Source of the DNA: Echria macrotheca
Taxonomy: Eukaryota > Ascomycota > Sordariomycetes > Sordariales > Schizotheciaceae
Reading direction: 5' to 3'
DNA: 64,000 nt
NCBI GenBank assembly: GCA_030411725.1
Contig: MU839834.1
Span: 682,001 to 746,000, forward strand
The notes under the pieces were generated by a model, which ran no database searches, was not told where the DNA came from, and saw nothing but the letters and a program-made list of their open reading frames with translations. A program made the position numbers and the translations under genes. Below are positions 1 through 9,958 of this stretch, one piece after another; position 1 is the first letter of the stretch; each line of letters opens with the position of its first letter.

Positions 1-588
1 TTGGTGGTCTCGGTGGTCTGACCGTCCGGCTGAAGGGAGGAAGGAATAAGGAACCCTCTAGGAAGTTAGTTGTTATTAGCGATTTGGGACTTTTTTTTAT
101 TTCGTGAGGTCTCTCTTTATCAATATATTAATGCGAGTTGCTTTGGGTGTATCATTGGTGTTTTGAGTCTTGGTTGTGTTGTTGATTCATGTACTGTTGA
201 AAACAACCAACACGAAGGATGTTGAACGGGTCGTGGATGAAGGAAGGGAGGGCTGGGAGGACTAGCGACAACCGTTGAAGATGTTCGGATTCTCAGAAAT
301 ATATTCACAGCTTATTTCCGAGTAATAACTGGCCAGTCGAACTATGTTACAAGTAAAGAGAATGAATCTAATAAACCATATTGGATGGAGAATCTCAAAC
401 ACACACAACAACATGAGGCGATGCGATAGAGGTAGTAAGGAAGTGGCCGACCCATGCAGAAACATATCAGACAGAAAACCCCCTAGGCCTAGCTGAACCA
501 AGCAGAATACAAGAAAAAAAAAACCATCGAATCCTCGTTTCCACTGACTCACTCCCTCCTCTTCTAACCAACACAGAAAAGAAACCCA
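1..588. other. intergenic, downstream of the GH3 gene
   Basis: I see no gene here. The stretch is AT-richer than the coding DNA and contains poly-A/T tracts (for example around 91-100 and 510-522). The part nearest 588 is presumably the 3' untranslated region of the minus-strand beta-glucosidase gene. Short open frames in it show no recognisable domain. Confidence 0.5.
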
Positions 589-3500
589 TCAGAAAACCCA
601 AGTAAACGACTCCTTAACCTCGAATTGGACAGAGTGCCTGTTTTCACACCACCAGGTTAGCTCACACATCCTCTCCAAACCATATATCGACCCCTCCCCT
701 TCTCTCTCTCTCACAGACACACCAAAAAAAAAAGGAGAGAGAAAAAAAAACTTACTTGATATCCCCCGCCGAAGCCCCAACCAAAACCGTAAACACCCCC
801 TCCTCAGCAACCCACCTCCCCACCGCGGTATCCCAATACCCAACCGCGCACCGATCAATCCCAATCCGCAAATGTTTCGTCTCCCCCGGTTCCAGCTCGA
901 CCTTCTCAAACGCAACCAACTCCTTCTCGGGCCTCGGTAATCGTGCCTTCTCGTCGCGCACATAGATCTGGACCGTCTCGGCTCCCGCTCTGGGTCCGAC
1001 ATTGCTGATCCCCACGACCAGCTCGATTTTTTCGTTAGGGCCCAGCACTTTGGCCGAGAGGGATGGTCTGCCATACTCGAACTGCGTGTACGACAGGCCG
1101 TGGCCGAAGGGGAATAAAGGGGGGATGTTGACGCGGTCGTAGTGGCGGTAGCCTATGTAGAGGCCCTCGCCGTAGAAGACCTCTAAATTCTCGCCGGGCC
1201 AGTTGTGGTAGGCTGGTGTGTCTTGGAGGCGGCGGGGGAATGTGCACTTTTTATTTCGTCCTCGTTAGCTGCTACTTGGGGATGGGAAGGAAGTGTGTGA
1301 CGGTGAACAAAAACTTACAGGAAGCTTCCCGCTGGGATTCCTCAGACCAAACAAGACATCAGCAAGCGCATTGCCCGCCTCCTGCCCCTGGTACCACGCC
1401 TGGATAATAGCCGGCACGTCGTCAGCCCACGGCATGGTCACGGGCGAGCCCGACTGGTTGACCACAACAGTCCTTGGATTCGCTGCAACAACGGCTTCCA
1501 CCAAACGGTCCTGGCTGCCGTCCGACGGCAGGTCCATGGTCTGCCGATCATACCCCTCCGACTCCCACTCGGCATCGAGCCCAACAATAACAACAGCAAC
1601 GTCGGCCGCGCGGGCCGCGTCGACGGCCTCCTGCAGATAATCCACCCGGTCGGCCTCCTTGAACCCAATCCGACAGCCGCCGTACTTGTGCGTGACGCCA
1701 AACTGCTTCTGTTTGCTCACAGGCCGCAGCTCGTTGGTCATCTCGACGCGCAGCTCGACGGGCCTCCCGGCCTCCATGTCGACCTCTACCAGATAATCAA
1801 CGGACCCGTCGAACATGGCCTCGCCCTCCTCGGTCCAGTCCCACAGGTCGAGCGCCTGCGTGCCGTCGATGAACAGCCGTCCCGGGCCGACCGACATGAA
1901 CGAGATGGTGTGTTTTCCGGTCGACGTGGCCGTTAGGTTGGTCGTCACGATGGCCGACCACTCAGGCCCGACCTGCGCCAGGGGCGCCGAGTCCCACAGG
2001 AACAGGTCCGTGTTGGTCCGCCGCTGCGCCGTCACGGGATCGCCCTCGAACTTGTCGCCCCTGAACCAGTCGATCGTCACGCCCTGCTGCTTGCCCGTCT
2101 TGTCGGTGCAGAAGGGCGACGCCACGGGAAGCCACTTGTGGATGTGGCAGCCCATGGCGTAGCTTACGGGTTGCTGTGCTACCTTCCGGATGCTCTCGAG
2201 AGGGAGCGTGTTGTAATAAGGGTTCAGGCTGGCGCTTCCGCCGCCGCCGGCAATGGCCCTATTGGCGTTGGGCCCGATGACGGCCACCTTTGCCGTTTTC
2301 GGGTCGATAGGCAGTACGGACCCTTCGTTCTTCAGGAGCGTGAGCCCTTGGACACCGGCCTCGCGGATCAGATTCCTGGTCTCCTCGCGGTTATCCTCCC
2401 TCTCGTCGGCCTCGACCGACAAATCGCTCCCCTTGGTCCGTTCGACGAGGGTCAGAACATTCTCGGCCGCCCTGTCGATGTCCGACTGGGTGATCTTGCC
2501 TTCCTCGAGCGCCTTGAGCACTTTTTCGAACCGCCACTTGGTCGAAAAGGGGAACTCGACGTCACATCCTGCGCTCAGCGACTCGGCTGTCGAGTTCGTG
2601 CCGCCCCAGTCGGAGATAACTGTGCTGCCACAAAGTTAGCCCCTGACGTGACCCCCCAGGGCACATTGCTTACCCATCATACTGCCAGTCCCCGCGGAGA
2701 ATATCCTTCAGGAGATGCGGGTTCATGTCGGCGTGGAGACCGTTGACGAGATTGTACGAGGACATGAGGGCCCAGGGGTTAGCTTCGCGGACGGCGATCT
2801 CGAACGGACGGAGATAAAGCTCTCGCAGAGCACGCTCGCCGATTTGCGAGTTGACCGTCAGCCGGTTTGTTTCCTGCTCATTACCCACGAAGTCTGTCTC
2901 TTTCCTATCAGTGTCGTCCACTATCGTCAGAAATACCCGTCTACTAGGAATACTGACGCTTAACCGTGGCAGCCACGCCCCGCTCCTGCAGACCCCGGAC
3001 GTACTGGGCGGCCAGCTTGCCGGTCAAGAGAGGATCCTCGGAGAAGGACTCAAAGTTTCTGCCGCCGAGCGGGTGCCGGTGCAGGCAGATGGTCGGGGCG
3101 AGGAGGACGTTGGCCGACCGCGCTTTTGCTTCTTCGGCGAGGTGCTGCCCGACTTGGTACAGAATCTCCTTGTTCCATGTTGCTGCCAGCGATATGCCAC
3201 ATGGGAACAGGGCCGCCTGGCGGAAGCTTAGCACTTTGCTGAGCAACCCACACAATTTTCTCTCCAGCATATGACGTTCTGTCTCGAACTCAAGAACTCA
3301 CCTTGGTCCCGCCAACAAAGATGCCACCCCGGGCGCCATTTGGCCCATCACTCGTCTTAATCGCCGGGATGTTCTTGGAGGGAATAGCCTTCGTCCTCCA
3401 GAAATCAGCCGCGGTAAGCAGTGAGACCTGTCTCCGGCTGTTAGCCAGGACCCTGACTTCAGGGGTTTGCTTAGCTTGCCTTCTCCTCCTGGGTGAGGTT

Positions 3501-3689
3501 CTCCAACTTCTTCCTCGCCAACAGCCTCTTGTTCAGTAGTATTCTTTCATCAGGTTGCTGCTGGAATGGGCTATCCGGGGGTGAGAATTCCGTGTCTGGC
3601 GTAGTGTTGGTATCCAGACTTTCCATTGGGGAGGAGACATTCGGATCAATATCATGAGGGATATCAATCATCTGAGGAGTGCCCGCCAT
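589..3689 (-). CDS. GH3 beta-glucosidase with PA14 domain, cytosolic type
   Basis: Hydrolyses terminal beta-D-glucosyl residues, probably on cellobiose or aryl-glucosides taken up by the cell. Seven exons, 5' to 3': 3689-3480, 3427-3302, 3216-2958, 2893-2674, 2624-1319, 1246-756, 637-589 (886 codons plus stop). The GH3 N-terminal domain contains the nucleophile Asp in ISDWGG (about residue 277, codon 2611-2609). A PA14 insertion follows (about 430-580, with GVTIDWFRGDKFEG), then the C-terminal domain with the acid/base region EWESEGYDR and a fibronectin-III-like end. There is no signal peptide; the N-terminus MAGTPQMIDIP is hydrophilic, so an intracellular location is inferred. I chose ATG 3689; an in-frame ATG lies 10 codons upstream at 3719. 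The first intron is GC-AG, and the last donor contains an in-frame TAA (752-754) that would mimic a stop. The final exon encodes HSVQFEVKESFTWVF. Family is certain, exact substrate is not. Confidence 0.9.
3428..3479 (-). other. GC-AG intron of the GH3 gene
   Basis: On the minus strand the exon ends in AAG and the intron begins GCAAGC, with a CTAAC branch-point sequence and an ACAG acceptor. Removing it gives EEKVSLLTAADFW, the expected GH3 N-terminal motif. No GT donor in the vicinity gives this product, so a non-canonical GC donor is the simplest reading. Confidence 0.75.
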
Positions 3690-5216
3690 CTTTGGCCTGC
3701 AGATATAATTCGTGAACACTGGTGAGGGGAAGGGGGTGGTTGGTTGAGAATGGGGGATGTGATGTGAGTCCCGTTATTGTTATACAGAGCAGAAGATGGA
3801 ACACCGAATTACATATGGGTAGAGAGGGGAATCACGGTGGAGGAGGAGGACCTTGAGAACAACCAGGGGGAAGCAGGGGAAGGTGTTAGTCGTATATGAT
3901 ATTTAACCCAGAGGGCCATGGGTACGGCATCTTCTGCCCATTCTCAGTCCCGAATATTACCCGACGGATATGATGGTGGTCGATGGGATATAGGGTGAGC
4001 CTTGCTCGAGGGGTGTGTATAGAGTAGGTAGGTAGGGCAGGTCCGTCAAAAGCCAAGTCTTGCCCATGTCCGTCTCTGCCGAAACGAAAGACGCAAAACA
4101 TGCTTTCCTCCACAGTCCGATCTTATGGGAACCCTTGCTCGAGGCAATGGGAACAGGGGGGGATTGACCTTCACTCCCCGTAACCCTCGTGCTTGTCCCC
4201 AGTGGCGCATATAACCGTGATGGTGGGGGCTTGACTGTTTCGGTAGCACCATCTCATCATATCTAGAGTAGCAAGCACGCTGAACACAGCTTCTCGCGCC
4301 GGGCGAGATGTGATTATTGCGTGGGGGTGGGCTGGTCGGCCGAGCTGACCTTTCCCTAAAAAAAAACAAGATTCAGGGCGGTCTGCCAATGAGGCAAAAT
4401 GCAGCTCGTGAGACAGGAAATGCATCTCTGTTGACTTTGGCAATATCGATGAGGCTGGTGATGGGGGGACCAATATCTCACCCCCATTGGAATACCGCAA
4501 GCAAAAAAAGACGAAAGGCGAGAACATGATCGGCCTGCAGCATGATGAGGGCGGCGGCCACGGCCGTGTCTCGGGTTCTCTACACTAGCTGCGGCCGATG
4601 GGCTTCTAGGCTCCGCAGATCTAATGTGGCGAAACAGAACGGGGCCGAGATGACCGGGGCAAGCCAAGACTCGAATGTTTTGTCGGTCCTGAGGGCCCAT
4701 GAACGAATCCATCTCGATTCTGGGGTTAGGCATATCTCTAAGTCTCTAAGCGAAAAACGGCTTGAAGTTGAAATCCCAGCTGGTATGAGTAGTTAGACAA
4801 CAAGGCCCAGCAGGACGGGATAGTTATGCCATCCTTATGCGGGAATGGATCGGAAAACGGCTTCTCCCCCGCAAAACGGAAATGATCGGCACGGCCTGGA
4901 GGCGAGCGGCAAGGCGGTTGTACAGCTGGACGCAGGGCCCATTGTTCGGATGAAAAATCGAAGTTTCGGCAAGCCTTCTCTGCCGGCTCCACGGACCGGT
5001 GTCCCTGGCCCGGTGGGTCCAGCGACGGAATCACGGAGCCGTGAGGCTGATCTTCGGGCCCTGGCATTACCGCATGTTCGGCCAAGCAACGCTGCTGGAC
5101 CGCGACTATCGGTCCTAATCTGGGGACGTCTTATCAAACAGGGTGTTGTGTCAATATCGGTCGACAAGCCCAAAGGGCATGTTCCGTTGTTATCCTGCGT
5201 TGGTGGCTGCAGTTCC

Positions 5217-5253
<37 letters not shown>

Positions 5254-7205
5254 CTCCGACGAGAGGACCTCAGCTAGTAGGGCTGCAAATGGAACATGCC
5301 TTACCCAGGGTCTGGGCGGACACGGGATCCCGTCAACCAGACTCCGGAAGCTTGCGAATGTAACATGAACCAGCCCGTTGTCCAAACATATCATCGTCGT
5401 CGTTGTCGTCTGACCCGCAGTGTGCATGAGAAAGCCTAGTGTGAGGACCGGAAGAAGAGTGCTGTGCTGAAGCATGGAAATTGTCGTCCCAGACACGGGA
5501 AGCCCCTGCCAAGATGCGGAAAGATTCTGGAAAGCGCTCCACGATATAATTCCGAACTGGCACGTTGTCGCAGGGGTCTTGATGACGGTAGCACGGGCGA
5601 AACGATGTAGAACCGTAAGGTAATGAACAAATCGGAGAAAACCAGGAGCACTAGCCTCAAAAGACTTGCCCGTGTCTTTGTCCACTTCGACCTTTCATTT
5701 GTCCTTTTGGTATAGGTTTCTTGAGGCGTCAACCGCAAGATTCATGGGTTAATAACGGGGGCGGGACGTGTTCCGTGGAAGCTATGGTGCAAGAGCCGCC
5801 AACACACCCTGGAATGTACCGGAACGCTACTCTGTTTTACCTGGTTCTCGCGGCCGCCATATTGGTTTCCAATAAGGGCATGTCGAGAACCAGATGTCGT
5901 TATCCAGGCGATCTACTAAGCCTTTACACGTTAGCATGAGCAACCTGATGTTGCTAAGTCGGGCTCTCCTACCTCCCGGGCCTCCAGGTGTGCCACCCGG
6001 CGTCCGAATGGGCCACAACTGTGCAGGACAGACACCGAATGGAGTTGGTGCCCCCGGCATACCATGAACGGGTAGATCTTGGCTGATAGGAGATATGCTG
6101 TCGTTTCTGCGGGACGCTGTTCCGTTGAGCATCACAGCTGACCTCACCTGACATGAAGATAGCGCCATCGGCGAGCGGATGTGACTTTGAGTGCATCTCG
6201 TTCCCACCTCCCCAAGCTTGCTGTTCAACTTCGTCCCGCAGGGATAAAGGTCCTTCGGAATGTTTACCCGGAGCCGGACGGAGGGATTAAGTCCAACACC
6301 CCACACCCACGAGTGCCATGATCAGCAGTTCGGCGCAGTTACATGGCTACCAATAAACTGCGCCGGACTAGAATTGAGATCGGTGAACGGCAGGGCATCG
6401 CCGACGAGGCAGTGTAATCTTGAGGGGAAATTATTCATCGTCATCTGTTGGGCCGGCGGCACTGGCCGCTTTTCTCGACCAGACATTATTATCCTGACGA
6501 ACTGATGAGCGATGCCCTAAACTGATAGAAAGACTGAGAGGAGGAGATTGCTCTTGGCGACTCAAGCAGGTCTTACACATCGTCGGCATCGACGAAGGCT
6601 GTAAAGCACCGCTTGATGCTCGTGGCCGCATGGCTCGGTATTGGGAGCGGCGAACTCCCGAGACCTGCACAACATTGCGCTTCAGGGGTAGGATTCAGAT
6701 ATATACATACCTGTAGAAACCCGTTCCTCGCTAAAGAACACGGGACGAACTCGGGGTAGGGTTGATGATTACCTATATTGGTCTTTTAAGATTCCGACAA
6801 GCTGCGTATTCCTCTTGTTGAAAACGATTAGGATATGACAGGTAATATCAGGGCTGCGCCGGGTATGAGATTGTCGTCACGAGACTTCTCGATCAACACC
6901 AGGCCGTCAATGGAGCATCTACCCCACGGTGGGGAATAGGTAACGCTGTTTGTTTTGTGGAAGAGGAAGATGGGCCCGGGTGCTCCTTCCCAGCCTACAA
7001 ACCTCATGGGTGAAGTTGTCAAGGTGAAATATTCCGCATACAGGAAAACCCCCCATTGTTGCATGAACAGTTCGGCTGTCCAGGACCCACCTACGCCGCA
7101 TCAGCCAATCAAAAACCAGAGAGCATTTTCCATCACGACTGCTTCACCTGAGCTTTTTTGTGGATCATTCAAGCTCCAACAATCCGCAACCGCAACCACA
7201 ACACA
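3690..7205. other. long intergenic region, no gene recognised
   Basis: This 3.5 kb contains no open frame with a recognisable domain, fungal codon bias or convincing splice structure. It holds the promoter of the GH3 gene on the left and of the mitochondrial-type protein on the right, and a (TG)16 microsatellite at 5219-5250. An unannotated non-coding RNA cannot be excluded from sequence alone. Confidence 0.5.
5219..5250. repeat. (TG)16 microsatellite
   Basis: An uninterrupted run of 16 TG dinucleotides lies in the intergenic region between the GH3 gene and the next gene. It is a simple-sequence repeat that is probably length-variable between strains. Confidence 0.95.
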
Positions 7206-8357
7206 ATGCACAGGCAGGCTGTCCAAACCGCCCTCGGGCGCGGCAGCCTTGCCACCGAGAGCCCGCGGCTAGCATCCAGCCTCGCAGCGCGATGCCAACG
7301 CGGCCGTCGCCAGCCGTTCTCGACGTCGACCGCCGTCCGCAGCAACGACGACAACAATGGCGACGGCAACAAGCCATCCAGCAGCCGCGAGCGCTCCCAG
7401 GCCGCCGCCTCGGCCATCAGCAAGCTCACGGGAAAGCCCAGATCGCCGCCCCGCGCCGCCTCCGGCGTTGTCCGAAAAACACCCTCGGGCGGCATCGACG
7501 CCCGCGCCCTCGGCGACATGATCCGCTCGATCCCGGTCGACGCGACAAAGGTAGTCAGCCTCCGCAACCTGCGCGGACCCATCGGCGGCATGCGCGCCGC
7601 GCCGACTACCAAGCGAGGTCTAGACCCGCAGCCGATACGTAGCCGGTTCCCCCAGCGGATCGGCGGAGGGCCGCCAGGCGCCGGCCCGACAGGCGGTGCT
7701 AGACCGCCAATGCGGGCTCGGACGGGGGGAGGAGGAGGACCGGGAGGACGACGGGGCCCCAAGAGGAGAGGCGGCGGGGAGAAGAAGGACGGGGCCGAGG
7801 GCCGGGGCAGCAAGATGCAGTGGAGCGCGGAAGAGAAATCCATCCTCGACCGGCTCGACCAGGGCGAGGTGGTCGAGTACCGGCCGCGCGTGACGCTCAA
7901 GGATCTGTCCGGGTACGGCGCGGCGGCGGCGACGGACGCGCCCCTCGGCAAAGTCGAGTCGGTGATCCGGGCGATGCGCATCCTCGGCGGCGGCGCGGCG
8001 TTCAACTCGGACCTCAGCCCGACGGCCGACTACCACGGCCTGCACACGCGGTACGTGCACGAGAAGAAGCCGATATTCTTCAACAGCGCCGAGGAGAAGG
8101 GCTGGGTGCGCTGGGCGTGGAAGACGGGCCGGCGGTACGACCACACGATGAAGTACGCCCGGGCCGGGCTGCGGAATGCCATCGTCGACGCGGTCGTCAA
8201 GGGCAAGTACGAGATGACGACCTCTTTTGTTGATACCCGGGACGCCATGGGGGCCATTACCAGCTACCAGAGCCAGACGTTCTCGTACAAGCCGTCGGAT
8301 TCCAAGGCGTTCCTGAAAAAGGTCGAGGCGTTGCTGCCGGCCAATGCTAGACCCTAG
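7206..8357 (+). CDS. basic, RG-rich protein, probably mitochondrial (possible mitoribosomal subunit)
   Basis: Single exon, 383 codons from ATG 7206. The open frame extends further up to 7158, but MHRQAVQTALGRG begins a typical mitochondrial presequence, rich in Arg, Ser and Ala with no acidic residues up to about residue 40 and a PFSTST cleavage-like patch. A disordered middle (about residues 140-205) is rich in GGPPGAGP and GGGGGPGGRRGPKRR blocks. The C-terminal 180 residues look folded (WSAEEKSILDRL through TRYVHEKKPIFFN to the end) and are likely the conserved part. I do not recognise the family with certainty. A fungus-specific mitochondrial ribosomal small-subunit protein is my best guess, based on the presequence, high basic charge and the neighbouring mitochondrial RRF gene, which is convergent with 194 bp between stops. 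Confidence 0.7.
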   Translation: MHRQAVQTALGRGSLATESPRLASSLAARCQRGRRQPFSTSTAVRSNDDNNGDGNKPSSSRERSQAAASAISKLTGKPRSPPRAASGVVRKTPSGGIDARALGDMIRSIPVDATKVVSLRNLRGPIGGMRAAPTTKRGLDPQPIRSRFPQRIGGGPPGAGPTGGARPPMRARTGGGGGPGGRRGPKRRGGGEKKDGAEGRGSKMQWSAEEKSILDRLDQGEVVEYRPRVTLKDLSGYGAAAATDAPLGKVESVIRAMRILGGGAAFNSDLSPTADYHGLHTRYVHEKKPIFFNSAEEKGWVRWAWKTGRRYDHTMKYARAGLRNAIVDAVVKGKYEMTTSFVDTRDAMGAITSYQSQTFSYKPSDSKAFLKKVEALLPANARP

Positions 8358-8551
8358 AGGCATGATATGGAAAGGATTCATCGGACAAACAGCCAAGCTT
8401 ATAGAGGCTAGATAGCTATGTAACAATACTGTACTCAACACCTAGCTGGTTGAGCATGCATGTATATAAACAGGTATTCTATTTTGTATTCGTACACACA
8501 CAGAGAGTATTACAACAGCGGGAAACATCAGACGCACCCTCTTTCCCTTCC

Positions 8552-9518
8552 TTACCTAGAAGAGCGCTCGATGCTATCCAGCATCTCCTTCTGCTTCTTC
8601 TCGATCCTGCGCATGACCTCGTCCCGGAGCTTATCGACCTTGGCGCCCAGCAGGACGACGTCGTCGGCGGTGATGGCATTATCCTGCCGCCACCGCTTGT
8701 GCAGCTTCTCGCGCGCGCGCGCCGCGTGGCGCACCCGGTCGGCCCAGGCGTGGAAGACGTCCCGCGCGCGCGCCGCCAGCGCCTCGGGCCGCTCGGGCTC
8801 GATGGTGAGCGTCAGCTCGAGCGGGTTGTCCTCGCTGCGCTGCGGCTGCTGGTTGAAGTCGGCGCTCTTCTGGATCGCGCTCATGATGGGTTTGACCGAG
8901 GACTCCTCGAACGCCAGCACCGCCCAGCGCCGGCCGCCGGCGCCGGCGGGGGCTACCGTCGCCAGCTCGCGGAGCGGGTATGCTGAGCCTCCTGTCTTGC
9001 GGTCGAGCTCGACGCGCACGGCGCCGATCTTGTCGCCGGCGAAGCGCGGCTGGATCTGCAGGAGCTCTTCGGTCTTTTTGTGCTCGATCGTGGTGAAGGT
9101 GTGGGATAGGTCGGAGAGGTCGTAGGGTTCCTCGGGGTTCGCGGCCGGGGCGTTGGGGTCTTTGGGGCGCACGTCGCTGCTGTCGCTGCTGTCGCTGGTG
9201 GTCTTGCTGGTCTTGCTGGTCTTGTTGCTTTGGGGCTGTGGTTTTTCCTTCTTTTTGTTTTGGGGTGCGGTCTGCGAGAAGCAGCAGATGGAAGCCCTGG
9301 CTGCCAGCGCATCTGTCCGCCTGGGGAGGGCACATCGTGGTGCACTCGTGAGGATGGCCGCAGCTTGGGTCGAGCTGGGGACAGTCCTGTTTTGTTGCAC
9401 GTCAGTTAGCTGTTCTCGAGCTATTTGGAGTGACCAAAGGGGCGGCAAACCTTGCGACGGAGCCGGGACCGGCCGCGCAGCTCCGGATGAGCGAATTGGC
9501 CGCTCGTAGGGTTTTCAT
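8552..9518 (-). CDS. mitochondrial ribosome recycling factor (RRF)
   Basis: Releases mitochondrial ribosomes from mRNA after termination, together with EF-G2. Two exons: 9518-9451 and 9386-8552, 300 codons plus stop. The first exon is small (MKTLRAANSLIRSCAAGPGSVAR), and the intron has donor GTTTGC, a CTAAC branch point and acceptor AACAG. Presequence-like N-terminus rich in Arg/Ser/Ala, a KKKEKPQPQ and Ser/Thr-rich linker, then the RRF fold from about residue 115. Recognisable RRF segments are the VRVELDRK strand, the RWAVLAFEESSVKPIMSAIQ region and the long C-terminal helix ending IEKKQKEMLDSIERSS. Without the splice, an open frame from 9448 would give a wrong N-terminus. It is divergent from the WDR6 gene. 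Confidence 0.85.
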
Positions 9519-9630
9519 TTTTGTGTTTCGCGACCTTCCGGTGGTGATGCTGTCTCCACCGAGTCGTCTCGAGGTCGTGATTCCGGCCGCCAATCGAACA
9601 GCGCCTGGGCGAAATTTTGAGGTCATTGAC

Positions 9631-9642
9631 AACCCTAACCCT
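9631..9642 (+). promoter_or_regulatory. telobox-type repeat AACCCTAACCCT
   Basis: Two tandem copies of the fungal telomeric hexamer (CCCTAA/TTAGGG) sit about 110 bp upstream of the RRF start codon. The exact reverse complement occurs at 9812-9823, and a third exact copy precedes PRP4 at 52955-52966. Confidence 0.7.
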
Positions 9643-9811
9643 GGTTCTTCAAACTGCCTAACGCAAGCTATCGGCGTCCCTATGATCAAGAAGCTCGGAT
9701 ACGATTCGGCACATAATGAAATAGTTGTTTGGAGGTACTTTAGGAGTGAGAGTAGCTAGAAATGAAGGTTTGTTCTGTGTATACCACAGTACGAAGATGT
9801 AAGACAGCGAC

Positions 9812-9823
9812 AGGGTTAGGGTT
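9812..9823 (-). promoter_or_regulatory. telobox-type repeat, inverted copy (AGGGTTAGGGTT)
   Basis: This is the exact reverse complement of the 12-mer at 9631-9642, located about 135 bp upstream of the WDR6-like start. The pair forms an interrupted inverted repeat within the divergent promoter. Confidence 0.7.
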
Positions 9824-9958
9824 CGGCTCCAATTGAGTCACCCATAGATACTAGAGTGCTTCTGTTTGTCGAGAAAGTCTGCATCGAAAAATAAATAGAA
9901 AGGCGAATGTCAAATTTCGTGTAAGCTTGGGCCGCACCTCCCAATTAATTCAGTACCC

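Larger units (their letters stand above)
9519..9958. promoter_or_regulatory. shared divergent promoter of the RRF and WDR6-like genes
   Basis: This 440-bp region separates two divergently transcribed genes, both connected to translation. It contains a telomere-type 12-mer in each orientation (9631-9642 and 9812-9823; see separate entries), which makes it a plausible bidirectional promoter bound by a Tbf1/TRF-like factor. That binding is inference. Confidence 0.6.

Noticed and set aside
752..754. TAA as the stop codon of the GH3 gene
   Set aside because: It is part of a consensus GTAAGT donor, and splicing yields a C-terminus similar to that of related enzymes.
7169..8441. two long minus-strand frames over the mitochondrial-type protein
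   Set aside because: Pro/Arg-rich composition is the complement of Gly/Arg-rich coding; the plus strand has a better start and presequence.
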